NCBI GenBank assembly: GCA_021782655.1
Contig: JAJXUT010000002.1
Coordinates: 1 to 64,000 of the forward strand
Direction of reading: 5' to 3'
Source of the DNA: Deltaproteobacteria bacterium
GTDB taxonomy: Bacteria; Desulfobacterota; Desulfobulbia; Desulfobulbales; VMSU01
DNA length: 64,000 nt
Below the pieces are notes generated by a model, which saw only the letters and a list, made by a program, of their open reading frames with translations, ran no database searches and was not told the DNA's origin. Both the position numbers and the translations under genes were made by a program. Shown here one piece after another: positions 57,121-64,000 of this stretch (position 1 is the stretch's first letter; each line of letters starts with the position of its first letter).

Positions 57121-57151
57121 CTCCGCCCGCCCGACGCTTGGCGGCCCGCCG

Positions 57152-57190
57152 TCCTTCCCTGTCTCCTGCCTTCTGTCTCCTGTCTCCTCG
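57152..57190 (+). repeat. CTGTCTCCTG repeat between rfbD and rfbC
   Basis: Three imperfect copies of CTGTCTCCTGyC lie in the 70-base gap. CCTGTCTCCTGCC also occurs in the repeat at 13524-13568. It is non-coding here. Confidence 0.55.
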
Positions 57191-57739
57191 TCACCGGTAC
57201 ACCTCTGCCTGTCTTAAGTGTAGCGCCGCCGCGTCCTTGGCCGACAGCACCGGGGCCGCACCGCCGAGCAACGGCCAGTCGATGCCGATCTCCGGGTCGT
57301 TCCAGAGGATGGCGCGCTCGTGGGCCGGGGCGTAGAAGTCAGTGCACTTGTACAAAAACTCGGCGCTCTCGCTCAACACGTAGAAACCGTGGGCAAAGCC
57401 TGGGGGCACCCAGAGCAGGCGGAAATTGTCGGCGGAGAGCGTTTCCCCCACCCACTGGCCAAAGGTGGGGGAGCCTTGGCGGATGTCCACCGCCACGTCA
57501 TAGACCTCGCCTTGGATCACCCTGACCAGCTTGCCTTGGGGCTTGACAAGCTGGTAGTGCAGACCCCGCAAAATGCCCTGCCGGGAGCGGCTGTGGTTGT
57601 CCTGGACAAAGGGGAAATCGATGCCAGCCTCGGCAAACACCTGTCGCTGCCAGGTTTCGAGGAAGAAACCCCGGTGGTCGCCAAAGACCCTAGGTTCGAT
57701 CAGGACGACCTCCGGGATCCGGGTGGGAATAAATTTCAT
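57191..57739 (-). CDS. rfbC: dTDP-4-dehydrorhamnose 3,5-epimerase
   Basis: This is a 182-residue cupin-fold epimerase. It shows [35 protein letters not shown] with the catalytic His, and [14 protein letters not shown]. The length is typical. It follows rfbA with 3 bases between the genes. Confidence 0.96.
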   Translation of the reverse strand: MKFIPTRIPEVVLIEPRVFGDHRGFFLETWQRQVFAEAGIDFPFVQDNHSRSRQGILRGLHYQLVKPQGKLVRVIQGEVYDVAVDIRQGSPTFGQWVGETLSADNFRLLWVPPGFAHGFYVLSESAEFLYKCTDFYAPAHERAILWNDPEIGIDWPLLGGAAPVLSAKDAAALHLRQAEVYR

Positions 57740-57742
57740 ATG

Positions 57743-58615
57743 CTAAGCCTCCTCCTCGACGATACGCAATAGGTACTGGCCGTAGCCATTCTTGGCCAGA
57801 GGCTCGGCCAGGCGGGCCAACTGCCCGCGGTCGATATAGCCCATCCGGTAGGCGATCTCCTCCAGGCAGGCCAGTTTCAGGCCCTGGCGATCCTCCACCA
57901 CCTTGATGAAGTTGGCGGCGTCGAGCAGGGAGGCGTGGGTGCCGGTGTCGAGCCAGGCGGTGCCCCGGCCCAGGCGCACCACCCGCAGGTCGCCGCGCTC
58001 AAGATAGACGTTGTTGACGTCGGTTATCTCCAGCTCCCCCCGGGCCGAGGGCTTGATTTTCTTGGCGATTTCGACCACGTCCCGGTCGTAGAAGTAGAGC
58101 CCGGTGACCGCGTAGTTGGACTTGGGCCGCTCGGGTTTCTCCTCGATGCTGATCGCCCGGCCCTGTTCGTCGAAGCTCACCACCCCGTAACGCCGGGGAT
58201 CGCTTACGTAATAGCCGTACACCGTGGCCCCGCAGGTGAGCTTGGCGTTTTCCTGCAAGGTCTCGGAGAGGCCGTGGCCATAAAAGATATTGTCGCCCAG
58301 GATCAGGCAGACCGGGCGGTTGTCGATGAACTCCTCGCCGATCAGAAAGGCCTGGGCCAGACCGCCGGGCTCTGGTTGCACCGCATAGCGCAGGTTAAGA
58401 CCCCACTGGCCGCCGTCGCCAAGCAGGCGCCTGAACTGGCTCTGATCCTCGGGGGTGGTGATGACCAGGATCTCCCGGATCCCGGCCAGCATCTGCACCG
58501 CCAGGGGGTAGTAGATCATCGGCTTGTCGTACACCGGCATCAACTGCTTGCTGACCGACTTGGTCAGCGGGTAGAGCCGGGTGCCGGAGCCCCCGGCCAG
58601 GATGATTCCCCGCAT
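57743..58615 (-). CDS. rfbA: glucose-1-phosphate thymidylyltransferase
   Basis: This is a 290-residue nucleotidyltransferase that starts dTDP-rhamnose synthesis. Its N-terminal signature is [16 protein letters not shown], followed by [17 protein letters not shown] and [10 protein letters not shown]. It is the first gene of rfbACDB, divergent from larE. No clear promoter pair was found in the 111-base gap. Confidence 0.97.
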   Translation of the reverse strand: MRGIILAGGSGTRLYPLTKSVSKQLMPVYDKPMIYYPLAVQMLAGIREILVITTPEDQSQFRRLLGDGGQWGLNLRYAVQPEPGGLAQAFLIGEEFIDNRPVCLILGDNIFYGHGLSETLQENAKLTCGATVYGYYVSDPRRYGVVSFDEQGRAISIEEKPERPKSNYAVTGLYFYDRDVVEIAKKIKPSARGELEITDVNNVYLERGDLRVVRLGRGTAWLDTGTHASLLDAANFIKVVEDRQGLKLACLEEIAYRMGYIDRGQLARLAEPLAKNGYGQYLLRIVEEEA

Positions 58616-58726
58616 GGCTGCTTCCTCGTTGCTGGTGGGTGAGACGGATAGGTGACGACGCCATCAACCATTTAGCAGATTTTATTTGTCTTGACATTAG
58701 GAATCCTATGGCCGACACTTCCGGCC

Positions 58727-59530
58727 ATGGAGCCAGAGGCCCTAACCCAGACAAAATACCAGTTACTGAGGGAGAAAATCAAGGCCCAGGGCCGGCTGGC
58801 CATCGCCTTCTCGGGCGGGGTGGACAGCTCCCTGCTGGCCAAGGTATGCCATGACCAGCTGGGCAAAGGGGCGCTCCTGCTGTTCGCCGATTCCCCCCTG
58901 CTGCCGGACGGCACCCGCCAGGAGGCCATAGCCACCGCTCAGGCCATCGGGGCCCGGCTGCTGGTGGTGGATTTCGATCCCCTGGCGGCGCCGGAGTTCG
59001 TCGTCAACCCACCCGATCGCTGCTACCACTGCAAGCGGCTGATCCTGACCCGGTTTCTCGCCCTGGCCGGGGAGCTAGGCTTTACCGCCCTGGCCGAGGG
59101 CACCAACCTGGACGATCTGAGCCGTGACCGGCCAGGCCTGCGGGCGGTGGCCGAGCTTGGGGTGATAAGCCCGCTAGCGGCGGCCAAACTGGGCAAGGCG
59201 GAGATCAGGTCAATAAGCCAGGCCCTCGGCCTTTCGACCTGGGATAGGCCCGCCGCCTCCTGCCTGGCCACCCGGATCCCCGCTGGCCGGCCGGTGACCC
59301 GCCAGGCCCTGGAACTGGTGGAGCGCGCCGAGGCGGTGCTGACGGAGCTAGGCTACCAGGGCTCCCGGGCTCGACTGACCGAAGACGGCTGCCGCCTGGA
59401 GTTGGCCGCCGGTGGCCTCGGGCTGATGGCGGACCGAGGCGACTTCATCCGGGTGAGGGAGCGCCTGCGGGGGCTGGGTTTGGCGAAAGTTTTTCTTGAC
59501 CTTTTGGAGAGAGAGGGTATTTTGTCGTGA
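58727..59530 (+). CDS. larE: LarE-like ATP-dependent sacrificial sulfur transferase
   Basis: This is a 267-residue PP-loop protein. SGGVDSSLLAK binds ATP, DRCYHCKRLIL is the family Cys pair, and RPAASCLATRIPAGRPV holds the Cys that in LarE donates its sulfur to the nickel-pincer cofactor. LarE normally works with LarB and LarC to build the lactate racemase cofactor; none is in this window. The ATG at 58727 is chosen, since the ORF-track TTG lacks support; neither has a good ribosome site. It is followed by tRNA-Pro. Confidence 0.87.
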   Translation: MEPEALTQTKYQLLREKIKAQGRLAIAFSGGVDSSLLAKVCHDQLGKGALLLFADSPLLPDGTRQEAIATAQAIGARLLVVDFDPLAAPEFVVNPPDRCYHCKRLILTRFLALAGELGFTALAEGTNLDDLSRDRPGLRAVAELGVISPLAAAKLGKAEIRSISQALGLSTWDRPAASCLATRIPAGRPVTRQALELVERAEAVLTELGYQGSRARLTEDGCRLELAAGGLGLMADRGDFIRVRERLRGLGLAKVFLDLLEREGILS

Positions 59531-59581
59531 CCTTGGCAACCATAGTTGCGAAGAGGTAGCGTGGTGGACAAAGTCTGGCGT

Positions 59582-59658
59582 CGGGATGTGGCTCAGTCTG
59601 GTAGAGCACTTGCTTCGGGAGTAAGGGGCCGGAGGTTCGAATCCTCTCATCCCGACCA
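59582..59658 (+). tRNA. tRNA-Pro (anticodon CGG)
   Basis: This 77-base tRNA has acceptor stem CGGGATG/CATCCCG, D arm GGCTCAGTCTGGTAGAGC, anticodon arm CTTGC-TTCGGGA-GTAAG and T arm GGTTCGAAT. The anticodon CGG reads CCG proline codons. CCA is encoded. Confidence 0.97.
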
Positions 59659-59668
59659 GTAATGGCGA

Positions 59669-59702
59669 GGGGTTACGGTGTTTCCGTAGCCCCTTTTTTT
59701 GT
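59669..59702 (+). terminator. intrinsic terminator after tRNA-Pro
   Basis: GGGGTTACGG pairs with CCGTAGCCCC around a five-base loop and is followed by seven T, ten bases after the tRNA. Confidence 0.88.
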
Positions 59703-59776
59703 TTGTCTCCGAGCGGAGTCGGATCGAGCAGGAAGATCCGCCGCCCTAATTTCTCACCCCAAAAAACCGCGCCGCC

Positions 59777-61126
59777 GTGAAAGCGAACCAGGAAACCCGC
59801 CCCCTCAGCTCGCTTGCCGGGACCGGGGGCCTGTTGCTCCTGACCGCGCTGGCCCTGGCCTTCCGGGAACCGGGTTATTTCACCTCGCCCCGTTTTTGGG
59901 CCGAGGAGGGCACGGTCTTTTTCTCCTACGCCCGTGCGCACGGGGTCTGGGACACCCTGCGGCAACCCCATCTGGGCTACTACTCGCTCTACCCCAACTT
60001 GGCCTCCCTGGTCGCGGCAAGACTTGCACCACTCACTCGCGCCCCCCTGACCACCACCATGATGGCTCTCCTGGCCCAGACGGCGCCGGTCATGCTGATC
60101 GTCTTTGGCCGGAGCCGGTATTGGCCGGAAACGGGCCGCAAGGCCCTGGCCCTCGCCGCCGTCCTCCTGGCCCCGCTCAGCTACGAAGGGTGGCTGAATA
60201 CCGTCAACAGCCAGTTTTACCTCTGCCTGTTCACCGCCCTGCTCCTCCTTGAGCCGCCTCCCCCCTCACCCTGGGCACGGGGCCTGCTCCGGGCCATGCT
60301 GGCGCTCTCCGGCCTGACCGGGCCACCCTCCTGTCTCCTCTTTCCCCTTTACTGGCTGCGGGCGGTGCGAGAGAAGGAGGGTGAACTTGCCGTTTGGGCC
60401 GGGCTGCTCGGCCTGTGTGGGTGCATCCAGGCCGGGGTGATGGCCTTTAGCCACTCGGCCAGCCTCGACGCCGGACTTATCCGGGCGGCGGGGATCAACC
60501 TGCCCGGACGGGCCGTCTGGGCTCCCCTGCCCGCCCTGGGGCTAATTCTGACGGTCAAGTCGCTCTTGCTAAACTTTCTGGGCACCACTTTCAGCGCGCC
60601 GCTGGCCCAGAACCTGCACCGACTCGCCGTCCAGGGCGGCTGGGCCTACCAGGCGGCGGGCTACGGCGGACTGCTCTCAGTCTCGGCCTTCCTTTTTGGG
60701 CTGGCCCTGGGAGTTCCCGGCCCGGCCCGTTACCTCTTGCCGCTCTCCTTCCTGCTGCTGGCCGTGCCCGCCACCGTCCGCGCCCTGTCCGAGAGCCCGG
60801 CGGCCCTGATCAGCCCCTACGCCGCCCAGCGCTACTACTACGTGCCCAACGTCCTCGTCTGGCTGCTCATCATCTGCGGCGCCGAGACCGCCGGAGCTAA
60901 GTTCCTTACCGCCCCGAACCTCGTCCGGGTGGCGCTCCTGGCCCTGGCGTTATTCTGGGGCGGGCGGGAGTTTGGCGACTTCAACACCCAGGCCAGGGTC
61001 TTTGACCCCGCCTGGCCGCACTGGTCGGACGAGATCTCCCTCTGGCGGCAGGACAGCAGCCATCGGCTCAAGATCTGGCCCGTGCCCTGGACGCTTTCCC
61101 TGCCGCCCGCCGAAGGAGGACGCTGA
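59777..61126 (+). CDS. polytopic membrane protein, possible GT-C-type glycosyltransferase
   Basis: This is a 449-residue protein with about ten hydrophobic helices. After the first helix comes FTSPRFWAEEGTVFF, acidic residues in the first outer loop, which is the pattern of GT-C lipid-linked glycosyltransferases. No specific family is recognised. The start is GTG with no good ribosome site, so the N-terminus is uncertain. It leads a run with a radical SAM gene (3 bases away) and a HAD-UbiA gene, which suggests a lipid-linked glycan or envelope modification pathway. Confidence 0.65.
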   Translation: MKANQETRPLSSLAGTGGLLLLTALALAFREPGYFTSPRFWAEEGTVFFSYARAHGVWDTLRQPHLGYYSLYPNLASLVAARLAPLTRAPLTTTMMALLAQTAPVMLIVFGRSRYWPETGRKALALAAVLLAPLSYEGWLNTVNSQFYLCLFTALLLLEPPPPSPWARGLLRAMLALSGLTGPPSCLLFPLYWLRAVREKEGELAVWAGLLGLCGCIQAGVMAFSHSASLDAGLIRAAGINLPGRAVWAPLPALGLILTVKSLLLNFLGTTFSAPLAQNLHRLAVQGGWAYQAAGYGGLLSVSAFLFGLALGVPGPARYLLPLSFLLLAVPATVRALSESPAALISPYAAQRYYYVPNVLVWLLIICGAETAGAKFLTAPNLVRVALLALALFWGGREFGDFNTQARVFDPAWPHWSDEISLWRQDSSHRLKIWPVPWTLSLPPAEGGR

Positions 61127-61129
61127 CCG

Positions 61130-62566
61130 ATGCGCCGGGTGATGCTCATCTATCCGCCGGGCAAGCGCTACCAGCGAGGGGAGGATCGCTCCCAGGGCAA
61201 CGTCGAGGACTCGACCGCCACCAGCCTTAGGGCCTGCAACGACCTGGGCTACGCCGCCGCCGCCTTGAAGCGCGAGGGCTTCGCCGTCTGTCTGCGAGAC
61301 TTCCAGGGCGAGGGCCTGCCCGAGTCCAGCCTGCTTGCCGAGTTCGACCGCTTCGCCCCCCAGGTCTTGATGATCAGCATCACCAACGCCACCATCTTCG
61401 GCGACCTGGCCCTGGCGGCCCGGCTCAAGGCCCGCCGGCCCGAGCTGGTGGTGATCTTGAAGGGCGCCCTGTTCTTCGACCCCGAGCCGGGGCTGCTCGC
61501 CCAGCTCGACCTGACGGCGGTGGATTACTTGATCGGCGGGGAGAGCGACTTCATCGTCGCGGCCCTGGTCGCCGCCCATTACGGCGAGGGCGAGCTGGCG
61601 GCGATCAACGGCATCCTCTACCAGCGGGACGGGGGGTGGCGAAAGACCAGTTTCGCCTGCTTCGAGAGCGACTTGGACGGACTCGTCTTCCCGGATCGCG
61701 CCCTGATGCGCAACGACCTCTACGTCCGGCCCGACACCGGCGAGCCCCAGGCCACCATCGTCACCTCCCGGGGCTGCGCCGCAGCCTGCATCTATTGCCT
61801 GACCCCGATCATCTCCGGGGTCAAGGTGCGGCTGCGCTCGCCGGAGAACATCCTGGCCGAGCTCAGCGAGTGCTACCACCAGCACCGGATCTGCAACTTC
61901 TTCTTCCGTTCCGACACCTTCACCTTCCGCAAGGCCTGGGTGGCCGAGCTGTGCGAGGCAATTTGCCGCTCCGAGCTCGCAGGCAAGATCCGTTGGGTGG
62001 CCAACTCCCGTACCCGGCCCCTGGACCTGGAGGTGCTGACCATGATGCGGCGGGCCGGCTGCTGGCTGGTGGCCTTCGGATTTGAGTCCGGCAGTCCCGA
62101 GACCCTGCAACGGATCAAGAAGGGCGCCACCTTGGAGGACAACCTGGCCGCGGCCCGCTACGCCCGCCAGGCCGGGCTCAAGACCTTCGGCTTCTACCTG
62201 GTGGGCTTCCCCTGGGAGTCACGGGAACACCTCAAGGAGACGCGGGAGATGATCTTCGCCATCGACGCCGACTTCATGGAGCTGCACCTGGCCATTCCCT
62301 ACTACGGCACCCCGCTCTACCGGCTGGCCCAGGAGGAAGGTCTGATCAAGGAGAGCGTCCTGGGCCGGGACTACTTCAATCCCCCGGCGATCGGCACCCG
62401 GCACTTGAGCTTCGAGGAGCTGATCGCCTTCAGGAAGAGGCTGCTCCTGCGTTACCACACCCGGCCCTCGTACCTGGCCCGGCGGCTGGGGGAGGCGCTG
62501 GCCAACCCCAGGCTGCTGGCCAGCTACCTGCGCTTTGGCCGCCGCCTGTTGCGGCAGACGCTCTGA
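61130..62566 (+). CDS. B12-binding radical SAM protein
   Basis: This is a 478-residue enzyme. An N-terminal cobalamin-binding-like domain (VMLIYPPGKRY...LMISITNATIFGDLALAARL) is followed by a radical SAM core with CAAACIYC (CxxxCxxC) binding a 4Fe-4S cluster. The later barrel contains FGFESGSPETLQRIKKG and GFYLVGFPWES. Such proteins methylate or rearrange unactivated carbons; the substrate here is unknown but may be a lipid or glycan from the neighbouring genes. Its TGA overlaps the next start (TGATG-type junction). Confidence 0.87.
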   Translation: MRRVMLIYPPGKRYQRGEDRSQGNVEDSTATSLRACNDLGYAAAALKREGFAVCLRDFQGEGLPESSLLAEFDRFAPQVLMISITNATIFGDLALAARLKARRPELVVILKGALFFDPEPGLLAQLDLTAVDYLIGGESDFIVAALVAAHYGEGELAAINGILYQRDGGWRKTSFACFESDLDGLVFPDRALMRNDLYVRPDTGEPQATIVTSRGCAAACIYCLTPIISGVKVRLRSPENILAELSECYHQHRICNFFFRSDTFTFRKAWVAELCEAICRSELAGKIRWVANSRTRPLDLEVLTMMRRAGCWLVAFGFESGSPETLQRIKKGATLEDNLAAARYARQAGLKTFGFYLVGFPWESREHLKETREMIFAIDADFMELHLAIPYYGTPLYRLAQEEGLIKESVLGRDYFNPPAIGTRHLSFEELIAFRKRLLLRYHTRPSYLARRLGEALANPRLLASYLRFGRRLLRQTL

Positions 62567-64000
62567 TGAACGAGGACGACCGTAAACGCCGTGAGCCGCC
62601 GCTCTTCGTCGATCTGGACGGCAGCCTGGTGGCCAACGATACCCTGGACGAGTCGCTGGCCGGGCTGCTGACCAGCCAGCCGCACCTGCTCCTCATGCTG
62701 CCCTGGTGGTTCCTGCGGGGCCGGGCGCATGGCAAGCGACGGCTGGCCGGGCTCTACTCCCCCGATCCGGCCCAGCTCAAGTACCACCCCGAGATCCTGG
62801 CCTTTCTCCGGGAGGAGAAGGCTAAAGGCCGGGAGATTGTCCTGGCCACGGCGGCGGACGAGACCGTGGCTCGGCGGGTCGCGGCCCACACCGGCCTCTT
62901 TGACGCGGTACTGGCCAGCGACGGCCAGACCAACCTGGCAGGGGAAAAGAAGCTTACGGCCATTATAAACCACGCCCAGGGCCGGAAGTTCGCCTATCTC
63001 GGCAACTCCGGGGTCGATCTGCCCATCTGGCGGGCGGCAGGCCAGGTGCTGGTCGCCACCCGGGGCCCGGCGCTCCTGGGGCGGCTGGCCGCTGCCGGCC
63101 TGCGGCCCCAACGGGTCTTCTCCTGGCCCCGGCCAAGGCTGGCGGCCCTGATTCGGCTGTTGCGTCCCCACCAGTGGGCCAAGAACCTCCTGCTCTTCGT
63201 CTCCCTGGCCCTGGCCCATCTGCTGGGCGACCCCCTCCTGCTTTTCGCCGTCTTCCGGGCCTTTGCCGCCTTCTGCCTCTGCGCCTCCGCCGCCTATATC
63301 GCCAACGACCTCTGCGACCTGGAGGCCGACCGCCAGCATCCGGTAAAACGTCACCGCCCCCTGGCCGCCGGCCTGGTCTCCCTCCGGCAGGCGGCGTTGG
63401 CCGCCGGGATTCTGCTGGCCGGGGGGCTGGCCGTCGCCCTTTCGGTAAATCAAGAGTTGGCCCTGCTGGTGTCGGGATATCTGGTCGCCACCCTCGGCTA
63501 CTCCCTGTGGATCAAGCGGCTGGTGCTGCTCGACGTGGTGACCCTCTCCCTGCTCTACACCGCCCGGATCGTGGCCGGCTCGGCGGCCATCGGCATCAAA
63601 ACCACCCCCTGGCTGATGGGCTTTTCCATCTTCATCTTTTTGAGCCTGGCGCTCGCCAAGCGCTACTCGGAGCTGCGCCGCCTGCAACTGGAGTCAGGGC
63701 CAGGGAGGGCGGCGGGCCGGGGCTACAGCACCGACGACCTGGAGCAGTTGGCGATCTTCGGGGGGGCGAGCGGCTACCTGTCGGTGCTGGTGCTGGCCCT
63801 TTACATGCACAGCCCGGAGGTGGCGCGGCTCTACGGGCATATCCGTTTCATGTGGCTGATCTGCCCGCTGTTGATCTACTGGATCAGCCGGCTGTGGCTC
63901 TTGGCCCGGCGGGGGATCCTGGACGAGGACCCGGTGGTCTTCACCCTCCGCGACCGGGCGAGCTACCTGGTGGGGGCCGCGATCGTGGGTCTCCTGCTCC
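62566..64000 (+). CDS. HAD phosphatase-UbiA prenyltransferase fusion (partial, cut by window end)
   Basis: This frame is open from the ATG at 62566 to the window edge (over 478 codons) and is absent from the ORF track because it has no stop. The N-terminal 200 residues are a HAD-like domain with FVDLDGSLVAND, LATAADE and LGNSGVDLP. A UbiA prenyltransferase domain follows with RPHQWAKNLLLF and the hallmark NDLCDLEADRQHP then KRHRPLAAG. Membrane helices fill the rest. Similar fusions resemble decaprenyl-phosphate phosphoribosyltransferases of cell-wall synthesis. The start overlaps the radical SAM stop codon. Confidence 0.88.
   Translation, partial: MNEDDRKRREPPLFVDLDGSLVANDTLDESLAGLLTSQPHLLLMLPWWFLRGRAHGKRRLAGLYSPDPAQLKYHPEILAFLREEKAKGREIVLATAADETVARRVAAHTGLFDAVLASDGQTNLAGEKKLTAIINHAQGRKFAYLGNSGVDLPIWRAAGQVLVATRGPALLGRLAAAGLRPQRVFSWPRPRLAALIRLLRPHQWAKNLLLFVSLALAHLLGDPLLLFAVFRAFAAFCLCASAAYIANDLCDLEADRQHPVKRHRPLAAGLVSLRQAALAAGILLAGGLAVALSVNQELALLVSGYLVATLGYSLWIKRLVLLDVVTLSLLYTARIVAGSAAIGIKTTPWLMGFSIFIFLSLALAKRYSELRRLQLESGPGRAAGRGYSTDDLEQLAIFGGASGYLSVLVLALYMHSPEVARLYGHIRFMWLICPLLIYWISRLWLLARRGILDEDPVVFTLRDRASYLVGAAIVGLLL

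Overview
The window is about 64 kb of GC-rich bacterial chromosome with dense, short-spaced genes. The gene set fits an anaerobic member of the Desulfobacterota (the former Deltaproteobacteria). It includes a TorD/PsrA/PsrB-type molybdoenzyme operon, SelA, LarE, many PAS/GAF histidine kinases, a methanogen-output-domain protein, a heme-binding DUF3365-like kinase and a ydaO (c-di-AMP) riboswitch. This placement is inferred from gene content; no rRNA is present. No phage, CRISPR array or intact insertion sequence was seen.

Layout. 0.2-2.4 kb (minus): MscS channel and a VWA-OmpA lipoprotein. 2.7-6.7 kb (plus): heme-type sensor kinase, response regulator and hybrid kinase. 6.8-11 kb: YqeY-like protein and HrpA helicase. 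11-17.6 kb (plus): a second signalling run of sensor kinase, response regulator with a Cys-rich tail, methanogen-output-domain protein and PAS/GAF hybrid kinase. 17.6-18.2 kb: two MITE-like inverted-repeat elements. 18.2-22 kb (minus): torD-psrA-psrB-type operon without a membrane anchor gene. 22.2-22.7 kb: an unexplained foldable segment and tRNA-Leu(CAA) with promoter and terminator. 22.7-27 kb (minus): a very large flagellin-like protein with a duplicated Gly/Ser-rich insert, then a winged-helix/formylglycine-enzyme-like protein. 27.1-29.7 kb (plus, divergent): a topoisomerase IA relative that has lost its metal-binding acidic residues. 29.8-38.4 kb: FmdB protein, then the kdpABCDE potassium uptake operon on the minus strand.

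38.6-45 kb: selA, a double degenerate-GGDEF/TPR protein, a LOG-family protein and small conserved genes including PilZ, DUF2905 and a lipoprotein. 45-50.5 kb: RNase R, a TIGR01777 epimerase, argF and argG. 50.6-52.6 kb: an HD-GYP response regulator and an HPt protein with a foldable leader. 52.8-55.1 kb: promoter, c-di-AMP riboswitch, intrinsic terminator and a KimA-like transporter. 55.1-58.6 kb (minus): rfbACDB for dTDP-L-rhamnose. 58.7-64 kb: LarE, tRNA-Pro(CGG), a polytopic membrane protein, a B12-binding radical SAM protein and a HAD-UbiA fusion cut by the window edge.

Two themes stand out. Potassium and osmotic homeostasis is represented by MscS, KdpABCDE and the riboswitch-controlled KimA-like transporter. 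Signal transduction is represented by four histidine kinases besides KdpD, several REC proteins, and c-di-GMP-type domains that are mostly degenerate. The least explained items are the inactive-looking topoisomerase IA relative with its divergent formylglycine-enzyme-like neighbour, the insert-bearing flagellin, and the two foldable non-coding segments at 22.3 and 52.7 kb.
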